A model generated the notes under the pieces. It saw only the letters and a list, made by a program, of their open reading frames with translations. It was not told the DNA's origin and searched no databases. This document shows positions 1 through 8,204 of a stretch of DNA of 56,341 nucleotides, in pieces. The translations under genes and the position numbers were made by a program. Position 1 is the stretch's first letter. Every line of letters starts with the position of its first letter. Where the stretch lies: positions 1 to 56,341 of the forward strand of contig DATHDP010000069.1 of assembly GCA_035318985.1 (NCBI GenBank). Direction: 5' to 3'. This stretch comes from VBAS01 sp035318985. Lineage in GTDB: Bacteria > Bacteroidota > Bacteroidia > Chitinophagales > Chitinophagaceae.

Positions 1-1294
1 CTGCCTTATCGTACTGTCCCAAAGACTGATAGACAATTCCTTTACTTTCTAGAAGATCTTTTAAATCGTGATTGACATATTTACCATTCTTAGTGGATTC
101 ATCCAGAAAAGCTAGTGCTTCCTGCTGCTTATTTTTGGCAACGTAGGCCCTCGTTAAATACTTTATAACGCCGCCGTCGGGAGTTATATGCCTGCTTCGT
201 AACAAAGCAACTGCTTTTTGCATATAGTTAATGCACTCGTCAATGTTTCCCATACGGAAATATGCCTGACCAATAAGATTATAAGTCAGGTGGGGCAATA
301 ATCTTGCGTTGTCCTTCTCAGCTAACTTCTCTGCTTTTATCCCGTTGTAGAGGCATTGTATCAAATCTCCTTTCATAAAATATACATAACATAATGATCC
401 ATAAACTAACGGGCTTTGTTCAGCCGTTTTTCCAAAAAAATCAACGAGTCGAAAATAGAACCTGTCTGCATTTTCGAAATTGTACGCCATTGCAACATTA
501 AAGTTGATTATTGATGATTTCTCCAATAGCTCCTGAGTCGCATCTTGCATGCATTTGGTTTCTGCAGCATTTTTACTATCATCCAGAGTAGTCTTCCAAA
601 TTGATTTGATCTCAGCATATTGTTGATCATCCGTACCAAATGTTAGCAAAGCCAGGAGCAATATCTGCGATAGATCTTCTGTGAGAACCGCATTTCTGCA
701 GGACTTAAGTCCTTCGATCAAAAGAGGTTTCAAGCTCTCGAATTCTAACTTCTCATGGGTATATCCGGCTAAACTGAACCTCGCTTGAATTTCGAGCATT
801 ACTGAGCGAAGGGCCCTCGCATGCTCCAAAGCCTTGCTCGAATAATATATCGCAGAATCCTGTACCTCTTTTGTATTACCCTGTGTACCCCATTTATATT
901 CGGCAAATTTCAGCATCACTCTGATTCTGGTCGTATCTCCGAACATTTTCATTTGCGACGTCAACGCTGAATAATTTTTGGCTTCTACATTAATCCATCC
1001 CATCATATAATCTGCCTTTTCTTCACCTTGTTTAAATTTCAAGTCTCTGCTTAGCAATTTTGCTTCCTCTCCTAGCATTAACGCACTATCAAGATCTATT
1101 GATAATTCATTCGGCTTAAGAAGATAAAATTGGCTTAGCTCCAAAAGCAAGCGAACCCGGGTAGTGTCAGGTTTGCTTTTTTTATATTGATTTAATAGAT
1201 CATTCAAATGATTATCCTGGCTTTTGACCGGTTGGACTAATACAATAATCATGACCAGCAGAAATGATAGCAGTAATAAGAATCTGTTTATCAT
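1..1294 (-). CDS. Secreted tetratricopeptide-repeat protein, C-terminus beyond window
   Basis: An open frame runs from an ATG at 1294 leftward to the window edge without a stop, about 431 codons. The N-terminus is a hydrophobic signal segment (MINRFLLLLSFLLVMIIVLV, then PVKSQD), followed by helical repeat sequence. Late parts have clear TPR spacing, such as NLIGQAYFRMGNIDECINYM. A start such as DTTRVRLLLELSQFYL after a signal peptide is typical of Bacteroidota TPR proteins, many of which continue into a membrane helix and a LytS-type histidine kinase. The kinase part would lie outside the window, so that role is inference. The gene is divergent from a LytTR protein, which is compatible with a sensor/regulator pair. 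Confidence 0.8.
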   Translation of the reverse strand, partial: MINRFLLLLSFLLVMIIVLVQPVKSQDNHLNDLLNQYKKSKPDTTRVRLLLELSQFYLLKPNELSIDLDSALMLGEEAKLLSRDLKFKQGEEKADYMMGWINVEAKNYSALTSQMKMFGDTTRIRVMLKFAEYKWGTQGNTKEVQDSAIYYSSKALEHARALRSVMLEIQARFSLAGYTHEKLEFESLKPLLIEGLKSCRNAVLTEDLSQILLLALLTFGTDDQQYAEIKSIWKTTLDDSKNAAETKCMQDATQELLEKSSIINFNVAMAYNFENADRFYFRLVDFFGKTAEQSPLVYGSLCYVYFMKGDLIQCLYNGIKAEKLAEKDNARLLPHLTYNLIGQAYFRMGNIDECINYMQKAVALLRSRHITPDGGVIKYLTRAYVAKNKQQEALAFLDESTKNGKYVNHDLKDLLESKGIVYQSLGQYDKA

Positions 1295-1489
1295 TTATAA
1301 ATGTTTTGGTCCTACTATTCTTATTCGATAAAGGAGCCAGATTTTTAAAATGTATTTAACGGAGATAAACTTGGTTCATGATAAGATATTATGATATTGA
1401 ATATCAATTGTAAAAACTCATAATCACTCACATTAAATTGTGCAGAAGTCACTCCCTTTCTAGCATTGATTCTAAAGTTACTATTTTAT

Positions 1490-1526
1490 TTCGTGGCCAA
1501 TTGTTGTGCTCCACGATATTTCGTGG
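1490..1526. promoter_or_regulatory. Repeated TTCGTGG motif in divergent intergenic region
   Basis: The 357-base gap between the TPR gene and the LytTR gene holds TTCGTGG at 1490-1496 and again at 1520-1526, exactly 30 bases apart, with the inverted copy CCACGA at 1511-1516. LytTR proteins bind short direct repeats, so this is a candidate operator. The spacing is larger than the roughly two turns usual for AgrA-type sites. I see nothing else definite in this gap. Confidence 0.4.
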
Positions 1527-1651
1527 TAATAATTATTGGCATAAACTAAGGTTACCCATGATTGATAAGCACTTATTGTGATGGCATTGGGTTTGGGTTC
1601 GGATTACCGAAACAAGAAAAGCCAGTTCTTCACAACTAAAAAACTGATGAA

Positions 1652-2158
1652 ATGGAAACACAACCAACAAATATTATAAGCACAGGGAATCTTATCCTTG
1701 ATCAGCTAATGGCTAATGAGATCATAACATCTGCTGGCAAGAATACAGATGATATTAAAAATTTCTTTCAACAGTTTCGTCTCGATGATCTTTTAAGGAA
1801 GCTCACAACTTCGACCGGCAAAAAAAGCTTCTTGGTTTTTAAAAACAATAAGTACCTCAATGTCCTTACAGAAAATATTGCTTTCTTCTATATCAAGTAT
1901 GAATCAGCAATGATCATGTGCTTTGATAAACAGGAATATTTTGTGAATTATTCATTGGAACAGATCCAAAGCCTTTTACATGAGAAACAGTTTTACAGAT
2001 TAAACCGGCAATACCTTATCAATTTTGATGCAGTAAAGGAAGTTGAACATTACTTTGCTCGCAAACTTCTCGTGAATTCAGTAATACAAACGAAAGACAA
2101 ACTCATTGTTTCAAAAGAAAAAGTAAGCGAGTTTTTGCATTGGCTTGATAACAGGTGA
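1652..2158 (+). CDS. LytTR-family DNA-binding protein without receiver domain
   Basis: 168 residues. The C-terminal 110 or so residues are a LytTR domain: FLVFKNNKYLNVLTENIAFF, then YSLEQIQSLL, then the conserved RLNRQYLINFDAVKEV. The first 55 residues are not a REC domain; they lack the Asp pocket and are too short. It is therefore a stand-alone LytTR regulator, possibly controlled by protein partners or by its own level. It lies between a possible sensor gene and the polyketide cluster, so it is a reasonable candidate regulator of that cluster, but this is positional inference only. Confidence 0.85.
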   Translation: METQPTNIISTGNLILDQLMANEIITSAGKNTDDIKNFFQQFRLDDLLRKLTTSTGKKSFLVFKNNKYLNVLTENIAFFYIKYESAMIMCFDKQEYFVNYSLEQIQSLLHEKQFYRLNRQYLINFDAVKEVEHYFARKLLVNSVIQTKDKLIVSKEKVSEFLHWLDNR

Positions 2159-2278
2159 CATTTAGTTATTCCTCAATATTTAATCCAATACAACAATTAC
2201 CCCCTCCTCTTCAAGAGGAACCATGTCGAAGTTTCTCCAAAATTTAAAAAACAACAATAACTTTTAAAATAAATTATT

Positions 2279-2464
2279 ATGAAAGATTATTATCAACTCG
2301 AAGTAATACTTTTCTCAAAATATTCTTTGAGGAATCTGAACCAGAAGGACCTGTTAAAATGGCTAAGAACAACAGCACAGTTTGCAATTGATCGGCAAAA
2401 TGATAGAGCAAAAAAGTTGTTCCTCAAAACTCTGACTGATTCACCGGCAATTTATTTTTCTTGA
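2279..2464 (+). CDS. Small hypothetical protein
   Basis: 61 codons beginning MKDYYQLEVILFSKYSLRNL. It has no signal peptide and no recognised domain, and ends with a basic amphipathic stretch. It is preceded by an AT-rich leader ending in AAATTATT. Neither the reading frame nor the composition proves expression, and it may be a chance frame between the LytTR gene and the cluster promoter. I do not recognise the family. Confidence 0.35.
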   Translation: MKDYYQLEVILFSKYSLRNLNQKDLLKWLRTTAQFAIDRQNDRAKKLFLKTLTDSPAIYFS

Positions 2465-2542
2465 AATTTAATCTCGTAAATTATCTCTCTGTCATGAAAT
2501 ATCCCCTTACAATCAGATCGAATTCTTTTCAAGTTTACCATC

Positions 2543-2648
2543 GACCGCTTTAAGGATGACTTAGCCCGGCTTGCCTATTTGCCGCTTGACTTCAGGCTTA
2601 AAGCAAAATATTTTTGAAGCATTAGTTTAAAAACAAGTTAATCGATTC
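2543..2648 (+). promoter_or_regulatory. Cluster promoter, copy A of a 106-bp duplicated control block
   Basis: It contains a Bacteroidota primary-sigma promoter: TTG at 2586-2588, a 20-base spacer, then TATTTTTG (TAnnTTTG) at 2609-2616. The first gene starts at 2665. The block from GACCGCTT (2543) to GATTC (2648) aligns without gaps to 7473-7578, with 75 of 106 positions identical by my count. Conservation extends about 45 bases upstream of the -33 element (TTAGCC..GCTTG.CTATTT), which points to a shared activator or repressor site. Confidence 0.75.
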
Positions 2649-2664
2649 TTAAAATCAATAGAAA

Positions 2665-3558
2665 ATGGATATACGAAATGTTACAGTTTGTGGTTCCGGA
2701 GTGTTGGGTGGACAAATTGCATATCAAACAGCATTTCACGGATTTAATGTCGTTTTATATGACATCAGACAAGAGTTCCTGGAAAAAGCAAAAGAAAAGT
2801 TCCATGAGTTGAGTGAATCGTATAAAAAGGATCTGGGTGCAACGAAGATGGACGTGGACAATGCTATAGGTCGCATTTCCTATTCGATCAATTTAACAGA
2901 AGGTGTAAAAGAAGCCGATGTCGTAATAGAAGCTATCCCTGAAAATATTCAAATCAAGAAAAACTTCTATAATCATCTTGGCAAAGTAGCTCCGGCAAAA
3001 ACAATATTTTGTACTAACACATCAACTTTTCTTCCAAGTATGTTAGCACAGGAAACAGGAAGACCCGAACGATTCCTTGCCTTACATTTTGCAAACCATA
3101 TCTGGAAAAAAAATACCGCCGAGATCATGGGCCATCCAGGCACCGATCAGGAGATATTCAATACGATCATAGAATTTGCCAAAGCTATTGGTATGGTAGC
3201 ACTTCCTCTGCGCAAGGAGCAGTCAGGCTATATTCTCAACTCATTACTGATCCCATTTTTATTCGCGGGGATGGATCTGTATTCTAAAGGTGTGGCCGAT
3301 CCATATACAATAGACAAGACTTGGATGATCGCTAACAAATCACCCATAGGGCCGTTTGGCGCTTTCGACCTTATCGGTTTTCAAACAGTGTATAATGTAG
3401 CTATGGCTGCAGCGGATGCCGGGAACGAACAAGCAAGGGAATGGAGCATACTATTGAAAGAAGACTTTATTGACAGAGGCAAGCTTGGTATCTCAACAGG
3501 TGAAGGCTTTTATAAGTATCCCAGTCCCGCTTATGAAAATCCTGAGTTTGTAAAATAA
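2665..3558 (+). CDS. 3-hydroxyacyl-CoA dehydrogenase family protein
   Basis: 297 residues, normal for the short single-function family. The Rossmann motif GSGVLGG is at residues 10-16. The catalytic set is visible: Ser120 in NTSTF, His141 in LHFANH, Glu153 in NTAEIMG and Asn192 in GYILNSL. Most family members have HFFNP where this one has HFANH, the signature of a less-studied branch. Such enzymes interconvert 3-hydroxyacyl- and 3-oxoacyl-CoA with NAD(H). As first gene of the polyketide operon it may shape an acyl-CoA starter or act on a beta-oxy intermediate; that role is inferred from position. Confidence 0.88.
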   Translation: MDIRNVTVCGSGVLGGQIAYQTAFHGFNVVLYDIRQEFLEKAKEKFHELSESYKKDLGATKMDVDNAIGRISYSINLTEGVKEADVVIEAIPENIQIKKNFYNHLGKVAPAKTIFCTNTSTFLPSMLAQETGRPERFLALHFANHIWKKNTAEIMGHPGTDQEIFNTIIEFAKAIGMVALPLRKEQSGYILNSLLIPFLFAGMDLYSKGVADPYTIDKTWMIANKSPIGPFGAFDLIGFQTVYNVAMAAADAGNEQAREWSILLKEDFIDRGKLGISTGEGFYKYPSPAYENPEFVK

Positions 3559-3582
3559 AATCAAACAATTAAATAAAAACCA

Positions 3583-4479
3583 ATGAAAGATTTACAAATG
3601 ACACATTCTTTATTTCGATTCCAGATAAAGAGTTCAACTATTCAACTGCTAAGAATTCCTTACTCATATTTTCTTTCTCCTATTTATCTTTTTGCACTGT
3701 CGCAGGTACCTGAGATCAATTGGTTCAATGCAGTTTTGATATTTTTTATCCTGCATTTTTTGATCTTCCCGGCAAGCAATGGCTATAATAGCTATATGGA
3801 CCGTGATACGGAAAGTATTGGTGGATTAGAAAAACCTCCTCCTCCAAGCCGACAACTTTACCTGGTGACTATTGTTTTGGATACAATGGGAATATTATTA
3901 AGTCTTATTATCGGTTGGTTATTTACTCTTGTCGTGCTTTCTTATATCGGCTTTTCTAAAGCATATAGTTATCGGGGCATCCGGCTGAAAAAATATCCAT
4001 ACCTGGGATATCTTTTTGTCATTATTTTCCAGGGTGCAATCACATTTTGGATGGTCTATTATGGAAGTAATGCTCATGGAGCTATATGGGTACCGTGGCC
4101 AGGAATGGTAATATGTTCATTAATAATTGGAGGTTTCTATCCCTTGACTCAAATCTATCAGCATAAACAGGATGCTGATGATGGTGTTAAAACCATCAGC
4201 TATAAATTAGGATATCTGGGCACATTTATATTCTGCGCTATAGTTTATCTTCTATTAGGGTTATTCATATTCGAGCTCTTCATTACAAAACAATCAGATC
4301 AACTTTTGATGATTGGAATCTTTTGTATTCCGGCTATCTTTTACTTCATCAGGTGGTTCTTAATGGTAAGTAAAAATGTGACGCAGGCAAATTTCACTAA
4401 TAGTATGCGAATGAATTGGGTGTCTGCAACCTGTGCTAATATTTCATTTTTCATTTTATTAATATGGAGGTTTTTGTGA
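3583..4479 (+). CDS. UbiA-family integral membrane prenyltransferase
   Basis: 298 residues, mostly membrane helices. The first Asp-rich motif is NGYNSYMDRDTES (NxxxDxxxD type) and the second is YQHKQDADDGVKT, the two Mg-prenyl-diphosphate sites of UbiA enzymes. The family attaches a prenyl chain to an aromatic or quinone ring in the membrane. The gene lies 24 bases after the dehydrogenase, and its TGA stop overlaps the GTG start of the polyketide synthase (GTGA), indicating translational coupling. The natural acceptor could be the resorcinol or quinone made by the neighbouring enzymes; this is inference. Confidence 0.87.
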   Translation: MKDLQMTHSLFRFQIKSSTIQLLRIPYSYFLSPIYLFALSQVPEINWFNAVLIFFILHFLIFPASNGYNSYMDRDTESIGGLEKPPPPSRQLYLVTIVLDTMGILLSLIIGWLFTLVVLSYIGFSKAYSYRGIRLKKYPYLGYLFVIIFQGAITFWMVYYGSNAHGAIWVPWPGMVICSLIIGGFYPLTQIYQHKQDADDGVKTISYKLGYLGTFIFCAIVYLLLGLFIFELFITKQSDQLLMIGIFCIPAIFYFIRWFLMVSKNVTQANFTNSMRMNWVSATCANISFFILLIWRFL

Positions 4480-5558
4480 GTAAAATTATATCAATAGGAA
4501 CCGCAGTTCCAGAGTATAAGCATGAACAAAAGAAGATTTTTGAATTCATAAGTCGCGTTTATGCACTCAATGAGGTGGAAAAAAGAAAACTTCGGTTCAT
4601 GTTTCATCACAGCGGTATTGAGAGCCGCCATTCAATTTTACCGGACTTTGGTCTTCCTGTCAATGAATGGCAATTTTTTCCACCTACTGAAAATCTCGAA
4701 CCTTTTCCCTCTATGGAAAAAAGAATGAAATGTTTTCGCAAACACGCTGCACCTCTTTCATTAAAAGCTATCGCAGATTGTTTAAAAGATCATCCAGATC
4801 AAAGAGTTACTCATTTAATAACAGTAAGCTGTACAGGTATGAGTGCCCCGGGACTTGATCTTGAATTAATGGAGCTTTTAAATTTACCCGTCAACACCTG
4901 GCGAACTTCAGTGAACTTCATGGGTTGCTATGCAGCGATACATGCGTTGAAATTAGCGGATGCAATTTGCAGAGCAGATGCAAGTGCAAATGTGTTAATG
5001 GTATGCGTCGAATTCTGTACACTTCATTTTCAAAGAGAATATTCATTAGATAATATATCTAGCGGTATTTTGTTTGCTGATGGTGCGGCAGCAGTGCTGA
5101 TAACTGGCAACAAAGAGTTAGAAGGAATGAATATTGAACATTTTTATTCTTCTGTTTCTCTAAAAGGTAAACAAGAAATGGTCTGGGAATTATCCTCAAC
5201 AGGTTTCCTGCTGAATTTGAGCGGTTATATTCCCGACCTTATAGAAGAGAATTTTAATTCATTTGTTAGCGAGGTATTAAAGGGAACTGCTTTGAAAAAA
5301 GAAGATATAACCCATTGGTGCCTTCATCCGGGTGGTAAGAAAGTTCTTCAAGCAGTACATAATAGTCTTCAATTCACAAATGGCCAATTGCAAAACAGTT
5401 ATGACGTGTTGAGTGAGTATGGCAATATGTCTTCGCCGACCATCTTATTTGTATTGAACAAAATTCGTCAGAATTTTAAAAGGGATCAGAATAACAAAAT
5501 ATTTGGTGCTGCATTTGGGCCTGGTCTTACTATGGAAAGTTTTATATTATCAACATGA
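4476..5558 (+). CDS. Type III polyketide synthase (chalcone/alkylresorcinol synthase family)
   Basis: About 360 residues, normal length. The full catalytic triad is present: Cys in NFMGCYAAIH (C151), His in WCLHPGGKKVL (H284) and Asn in SEYGNMSSPT (N317), plus the C-terminal AFGPGLTMES cyclisation-pocket motif. These enzymes extend an acyl-CoA with malonyl-CoA and cyclise it to a resorcinol or pyrone. The start is chosen as GTG 4476 because GGAGG at 4466-4470 is ideally spaced and the protein then begins SKIISIGTAVPEY as in the family; an ATG at 4464 would add four residues. The order PKS-methyltransferase-flavoprotein matches SrsA-SrsB-SrsC of Streptomyces griseus, which makes methylated alkylresorcinols and alkylquinones. 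Confidence 0.93.
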   Translation: MSKIISIGTAVPEYKHEQKKIFEFISRVYALNEVEKRKLRFMFHHSGIESRHSILPDFGLPVNEWQFFPPTENLEPFPSMEKRMKCFRKHAAPLSLKAIADCLKDHPDQRVTHLITVSCTGMSAPGLDLELMELLNLPVNTWRTSVNFMGCYAAIHALKLADAICRADASANVLMVCVEFCTLHFQREYSLDNISSGILFADGAAAVLITGNKELEGMNIEHFYSSVSLKGKQEMVWELSSTGFLLNLSGYIPDLIEENFNSFVSEVLKGTALKKEDITHWCLHPGGKKVLQAVHNSLQFTNGQLQNSYDVLSEYGNMSSPTILFVLNKIRQNFKRDQNNKIFGAAFGPGLTMESFILST

Positions 5559-6268
5559 TCGATCTTAGTCAACGAAGCCAACAGAAGGAACTGATGGATG
5601 CTGATGACATTCCATTTGCAGCCATGTCCCAAACATTGAAGGAATTAAATATCGTTAATACAAGATTGGGTGGACATGCAATTACAATGGAAGGGGTTAG
5701 AAAGCTGGCAGGCAATACCAGTTCACTGATTGTATGTGAAATAGGATGCGGTGGTGGTGACAATCTTTTTGCATTATATAAATACTGTTCAGAAAAAAAT
5801 ATCCCAACTAGGTTTATTGGTATAGATATTAATCCTGAGTGTATCGCTTTTGCAAAGCAACAGTATCCACAAATGGATTGTGAATGGATCTGCAGCGACT
5901 ATTCGCTGGCGGATCTATCCAAAGATCAGCCCGACATTATTTTCTCTTCTCTTTTTTGTCACCACTTCACAGATGAACAATTGATACAAATGTTACAATG
6001 GCTGGAAAAAAACAGCAAAGCCGGCTTTTTTATTAATGATCTGCACCGGCATTGGCTTGCTTATTACTTAATAAAGTACATCACAAAATTTTTCAGCAGA
6101 TCCTACTTGGTAAAAAATGATGCTGCACTATCCGTGGCCCGCAGTTTCAAGAAAAAAGAATGGAAGGCTCTTTTCCGGCAGGCTGTGCTGCCTATGTTTA
6201 GCATTCATTGGAAGTGGGCATTTCGATGGCTTGTGATCAGTAAAAAAAATATAGCTGTTGAAAGATGA
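5555..6268 (+). CDS. Class I SAM-dependent methyltransferase of the PKS cluster
   Basis: 237 residues. The SAM-binding motif I is EIGCGGGDN (residues 62-70), followed by FIGIDINPE with the ribose-binding acidic residue and ICSDYSLADL. The C-terminal 70 residues are basic and aromatic (IHWKWAFRWL), perhaps for membrane or lipid contact. It overlaps the synthase stop by ATGA and the next gene by 11 bases. By analogy with SrsB it should methylate the alkylresorcinol ring or oxygen. The substrate is inferred, not seen. Confidence 0.87.
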   Translation: MIDLSQRSQQKELMDADDIPFAAMSQTLKELNIVNTRLGGHAITMEGVRKLAGNTSSLIVCEIGCGGGDNLFALYKYCSEKNIPTRFIGIDINPECIAFAKQQYPQMDCEWICSDYSLADLSKDQPDIIFSSLFCHHFTDEQLIQMLQWLEKNSKAGFFINDLHRHWLAYYLIKYITKFFSRSYLVKNDAALSVARSFKKKEWKALFRQAVLPMFSIHWKWAFRWLVISKKNIAVER

Positions 6269-7394
6269 TATAACATACGACCTGGCTGTAGTGGGTGGTG
6301 GTTTAGCAGGCATTGCTTTGTCTATTCAAATTGCCAGGCAAGGATACAAAGTAGTTCTCTTCGAAAAAGAAAGATATCCTTTCCATCGTGTATGCGGAGA
6401 ATATATAAGTCTTGAATCCTGGGATTTTTTACAAAGTCTTGGTATTGACCTGGAAAAATTAAACACGGCGCATATCAAACGCCTTAGGGTTTCTGATATA
6501 AATGGAAAATCATTTGAACTACAACTACCCTTAGGTGGTTTTGGTATCAGCCGCTATAAACTTGATTATACTTTATTTCAAATTGCCAAAGAATCAGGAG
6601 TGGAAATATGTGAACAAACACGTATCAATGAGATTCAATTCTTAAATGATGAATTTAAAATCACATCCCCAGATAGAAGTTTCAAAGCAAAAATGACCGC
6701 TGCATGTTTTGGAAAGAGAAGTAATCTGGATGTTAAATGGAAGCGGCCATTTATTCTGGCCAGGAAGAATAAACTCAATAACTATATTGGGATTAAGTAT
6801 CATATTCGATATAATTTTCCGAATGACCTTATTGCACTTCATAACTTCAAAAAAGGTTATTGCGGTATTTCCAAAGTAGAAGATGATCAATATTGCCTCT
6901 GTTATCTTACAAATGCTGATAATTTGCAGAACAACAATAATGACATTAACAAACTTGAGGAAATAATTTTATCTGCTAATCCGCATTTAAAGGAAGTATT
7001 CAGTGAAAGTGAAAAAATACATGAGCCGGTGATCATTTCGCAAATAAGCTTCGACAGGAAAAATTCGATAGAAGATCATGTATTGATGATCGGTGATGCG
7101 ACAGGCATGATAACACCTTTATGTGGCAATGGAATGAGCATGGCATTGCATGCAAGCAAGATCGCTGCTGAGCAGATCAATAAATTTTTGGGTGGATATA
7201 TTTCAAGAAAACAGTTGGAAAAAAATTATACTAATAACTGGAGAAAACTTTTTGCCCACCGTTTGCGAATGGGGCGAATCCTTCAGCGCTTATTCGATAG
7301 TCACTGGTTCATGAGCATAATGATAAAGCTAGGACGATCTTTCCCATCGTTGATAAAAATATTAATTAAGCAAACACATGGTCAGCCATTTTAA
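6258..7394 (+). CDS. FAD-dependent oxidoreductase (hydroxylase / geranylgeranyl-reductase superfamily)
   Basis: 378 residues. The N-terminal dinucleotide fold is YDLAVVGGGLAGIALS (GxGxxG at 13-18), then the family motif RVCGEYIS, and the second FAD motif GDATGMITPLCGNG at 279-292. The start is TTG at 6258: upstream in-frame TAG is at 6252 and no ATG precedes the FAD motif. Two roles are plausible: ring hydroxylation to a quinone, as SrsC does, or reduction of a prenyl chain, since geranylgeranyl reductases share this fold and a UbiA enzyme is present. The sequence does not decide between them. Confidence 0.87.
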   Translation: MKDDITYDLAVVGGGLAGIALSIQIARQGYKVVLFEKERYPFHRVCGEYISLESWDFLQSLGIDLEKLNTAHIKRLRVSDINGKSFELQLPLGGFGISRYKLDYTLFQIAKESGVEICEQTRINEIQFLNDEFKITSPDRSFKAKMTAACFGKRSNLDVKWKRPFILARKNKLNNYIGIKYHIRYNFPNDLIALHNFKKGYCGISKVEDDQYCLCYLTNADNLQNNNNDINKLEEIILSANPHLKEVFSESEKIHEPVIISQISFDRKNSIEDHVLMIGDATGMITPLCGNGMSMALHASKIAAEQINKFLGGYISRKQLEKNYTNNWRKLFAHRLRMGRILQRLFDSHWFMSIMIKLGRSFPSLIKILIKQTHGQPF

Positions 7395-7472
7395 ATTCAT
7401 TTCTTCCTGTACTTTTCTTTTGTTTTGAAACCTCGTTATCTCGCCGTTCGTATTTTTTTCAGATGAACAAAT

Positions 7473-7578
7473 GACCGCTTCACCGTTTATTTAGCCTGAC
7501 TTGTCTATTTGGAACTTGACCTCAGCCTGTTGATAAAATACTTTTGAAACATCAACTACAAATCAGGTTGATAGATTC
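7473..7578 (+). promoter_or_regulatory. Promoter of second unit, copy B of the duplicated control block
   Basis: TTG at 7516-7518, a 20-base spacer and TACTTTTG at 7539-7546 form a TTG/TAnnTTTG promoter. The whole block is collinear and gapless with 2543-2648, including the motif between 7491 and 7510 (TTAGCC.GACTTGTCTATTT). The first gene starts at 7639, leaving an AT-rich leader of roughly 85 bases. Confidence 0.75.
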
Positions 7579-7638
7579 AACAAACTAACTACTGCAATAC
7601 CGGATGATCCAATTTTTAATAATTAAACAATCTTAACA

Positions 7639-8157
7639 ATGGAATTCTCAATCGAAAAAAAAACCAAGAACCTTCAGCTATTTGAATTGCCGGCAATTAA
7701 GGAAGCCAGTAGCGAAACGATTTTTAACCCGGCAAACTTCCTCGAAATTTTCAATCGAATGGTTAATCTAAAACCCGATGCGCAACGACAATGGGGTAAA
7801 ATGAATATGGTTCAAATGGTGAATCATTTAAAGGTTGCCACAGGAAGCGGTATCAATATTTATAAGCTGAAAGATGAAAGCACTTTCTGGTGGCGTGTGG
7901 TGCTTAAATTTCTAGCACTGTTTTTCCTAAGACGTTTGCCCAAAAATGTAAGAGCGGCAGAAGGGTTTAAGATCGAAATGAACAATGCACTTGACTTTAA
8001 CACCGAAAAAGAAGAAGTATTGAAGATCCTGAAAAAATCTTATTCCTCTACGTATAAGACTTACCGCCATCCTTTGTTCGGTATTATGTCGAGAGAAGAA
8101 TGGGGAAGATTGATCTATCGTCACTTCGATCATCACCTGCGCCAGTTTAGCTCATGA
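7639..8157 (+). CDS. DUF1569 (DinB-like) protein
   Basis: 172 residues. Recognised by WGKMNMVQMVNHLKVATG near residue 54 and the C-terminal HPLFGIMSREEWGRLIYRHF, followed by DHHLRQF. The spaced histidines resemble the metal-binding positions of the DinB/YfiT four-helix fold. The biochemical role of DUF1569 is unknown. Its promoter block is a copy of that of the polyketide operon, so it probably belongs to the same regulon; a thiol- or metal-dependent tailoring role is possible but speculative. Confidence 0.8.
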   Translation: MEFSIEKKTKNLQLFELPAIKEASSETIFNPANFLEIFNRMVNLKPDAQRQWGKMNMVQMVNHLKVATGSGINIYKLKDESTFWWRVVLKFLALFFLRRLPKNVRAAEGFKIEMNNALDFNTEKEEVLKILKKSYSSTYKTYRHPLFGIMSREEWGRLIYRHFDHHLRQFSS

Positions 8158-8204
8158 ATGAACAACATAAATAAATCAATAAAAAATAAACCAAACAATC
8201 TATC

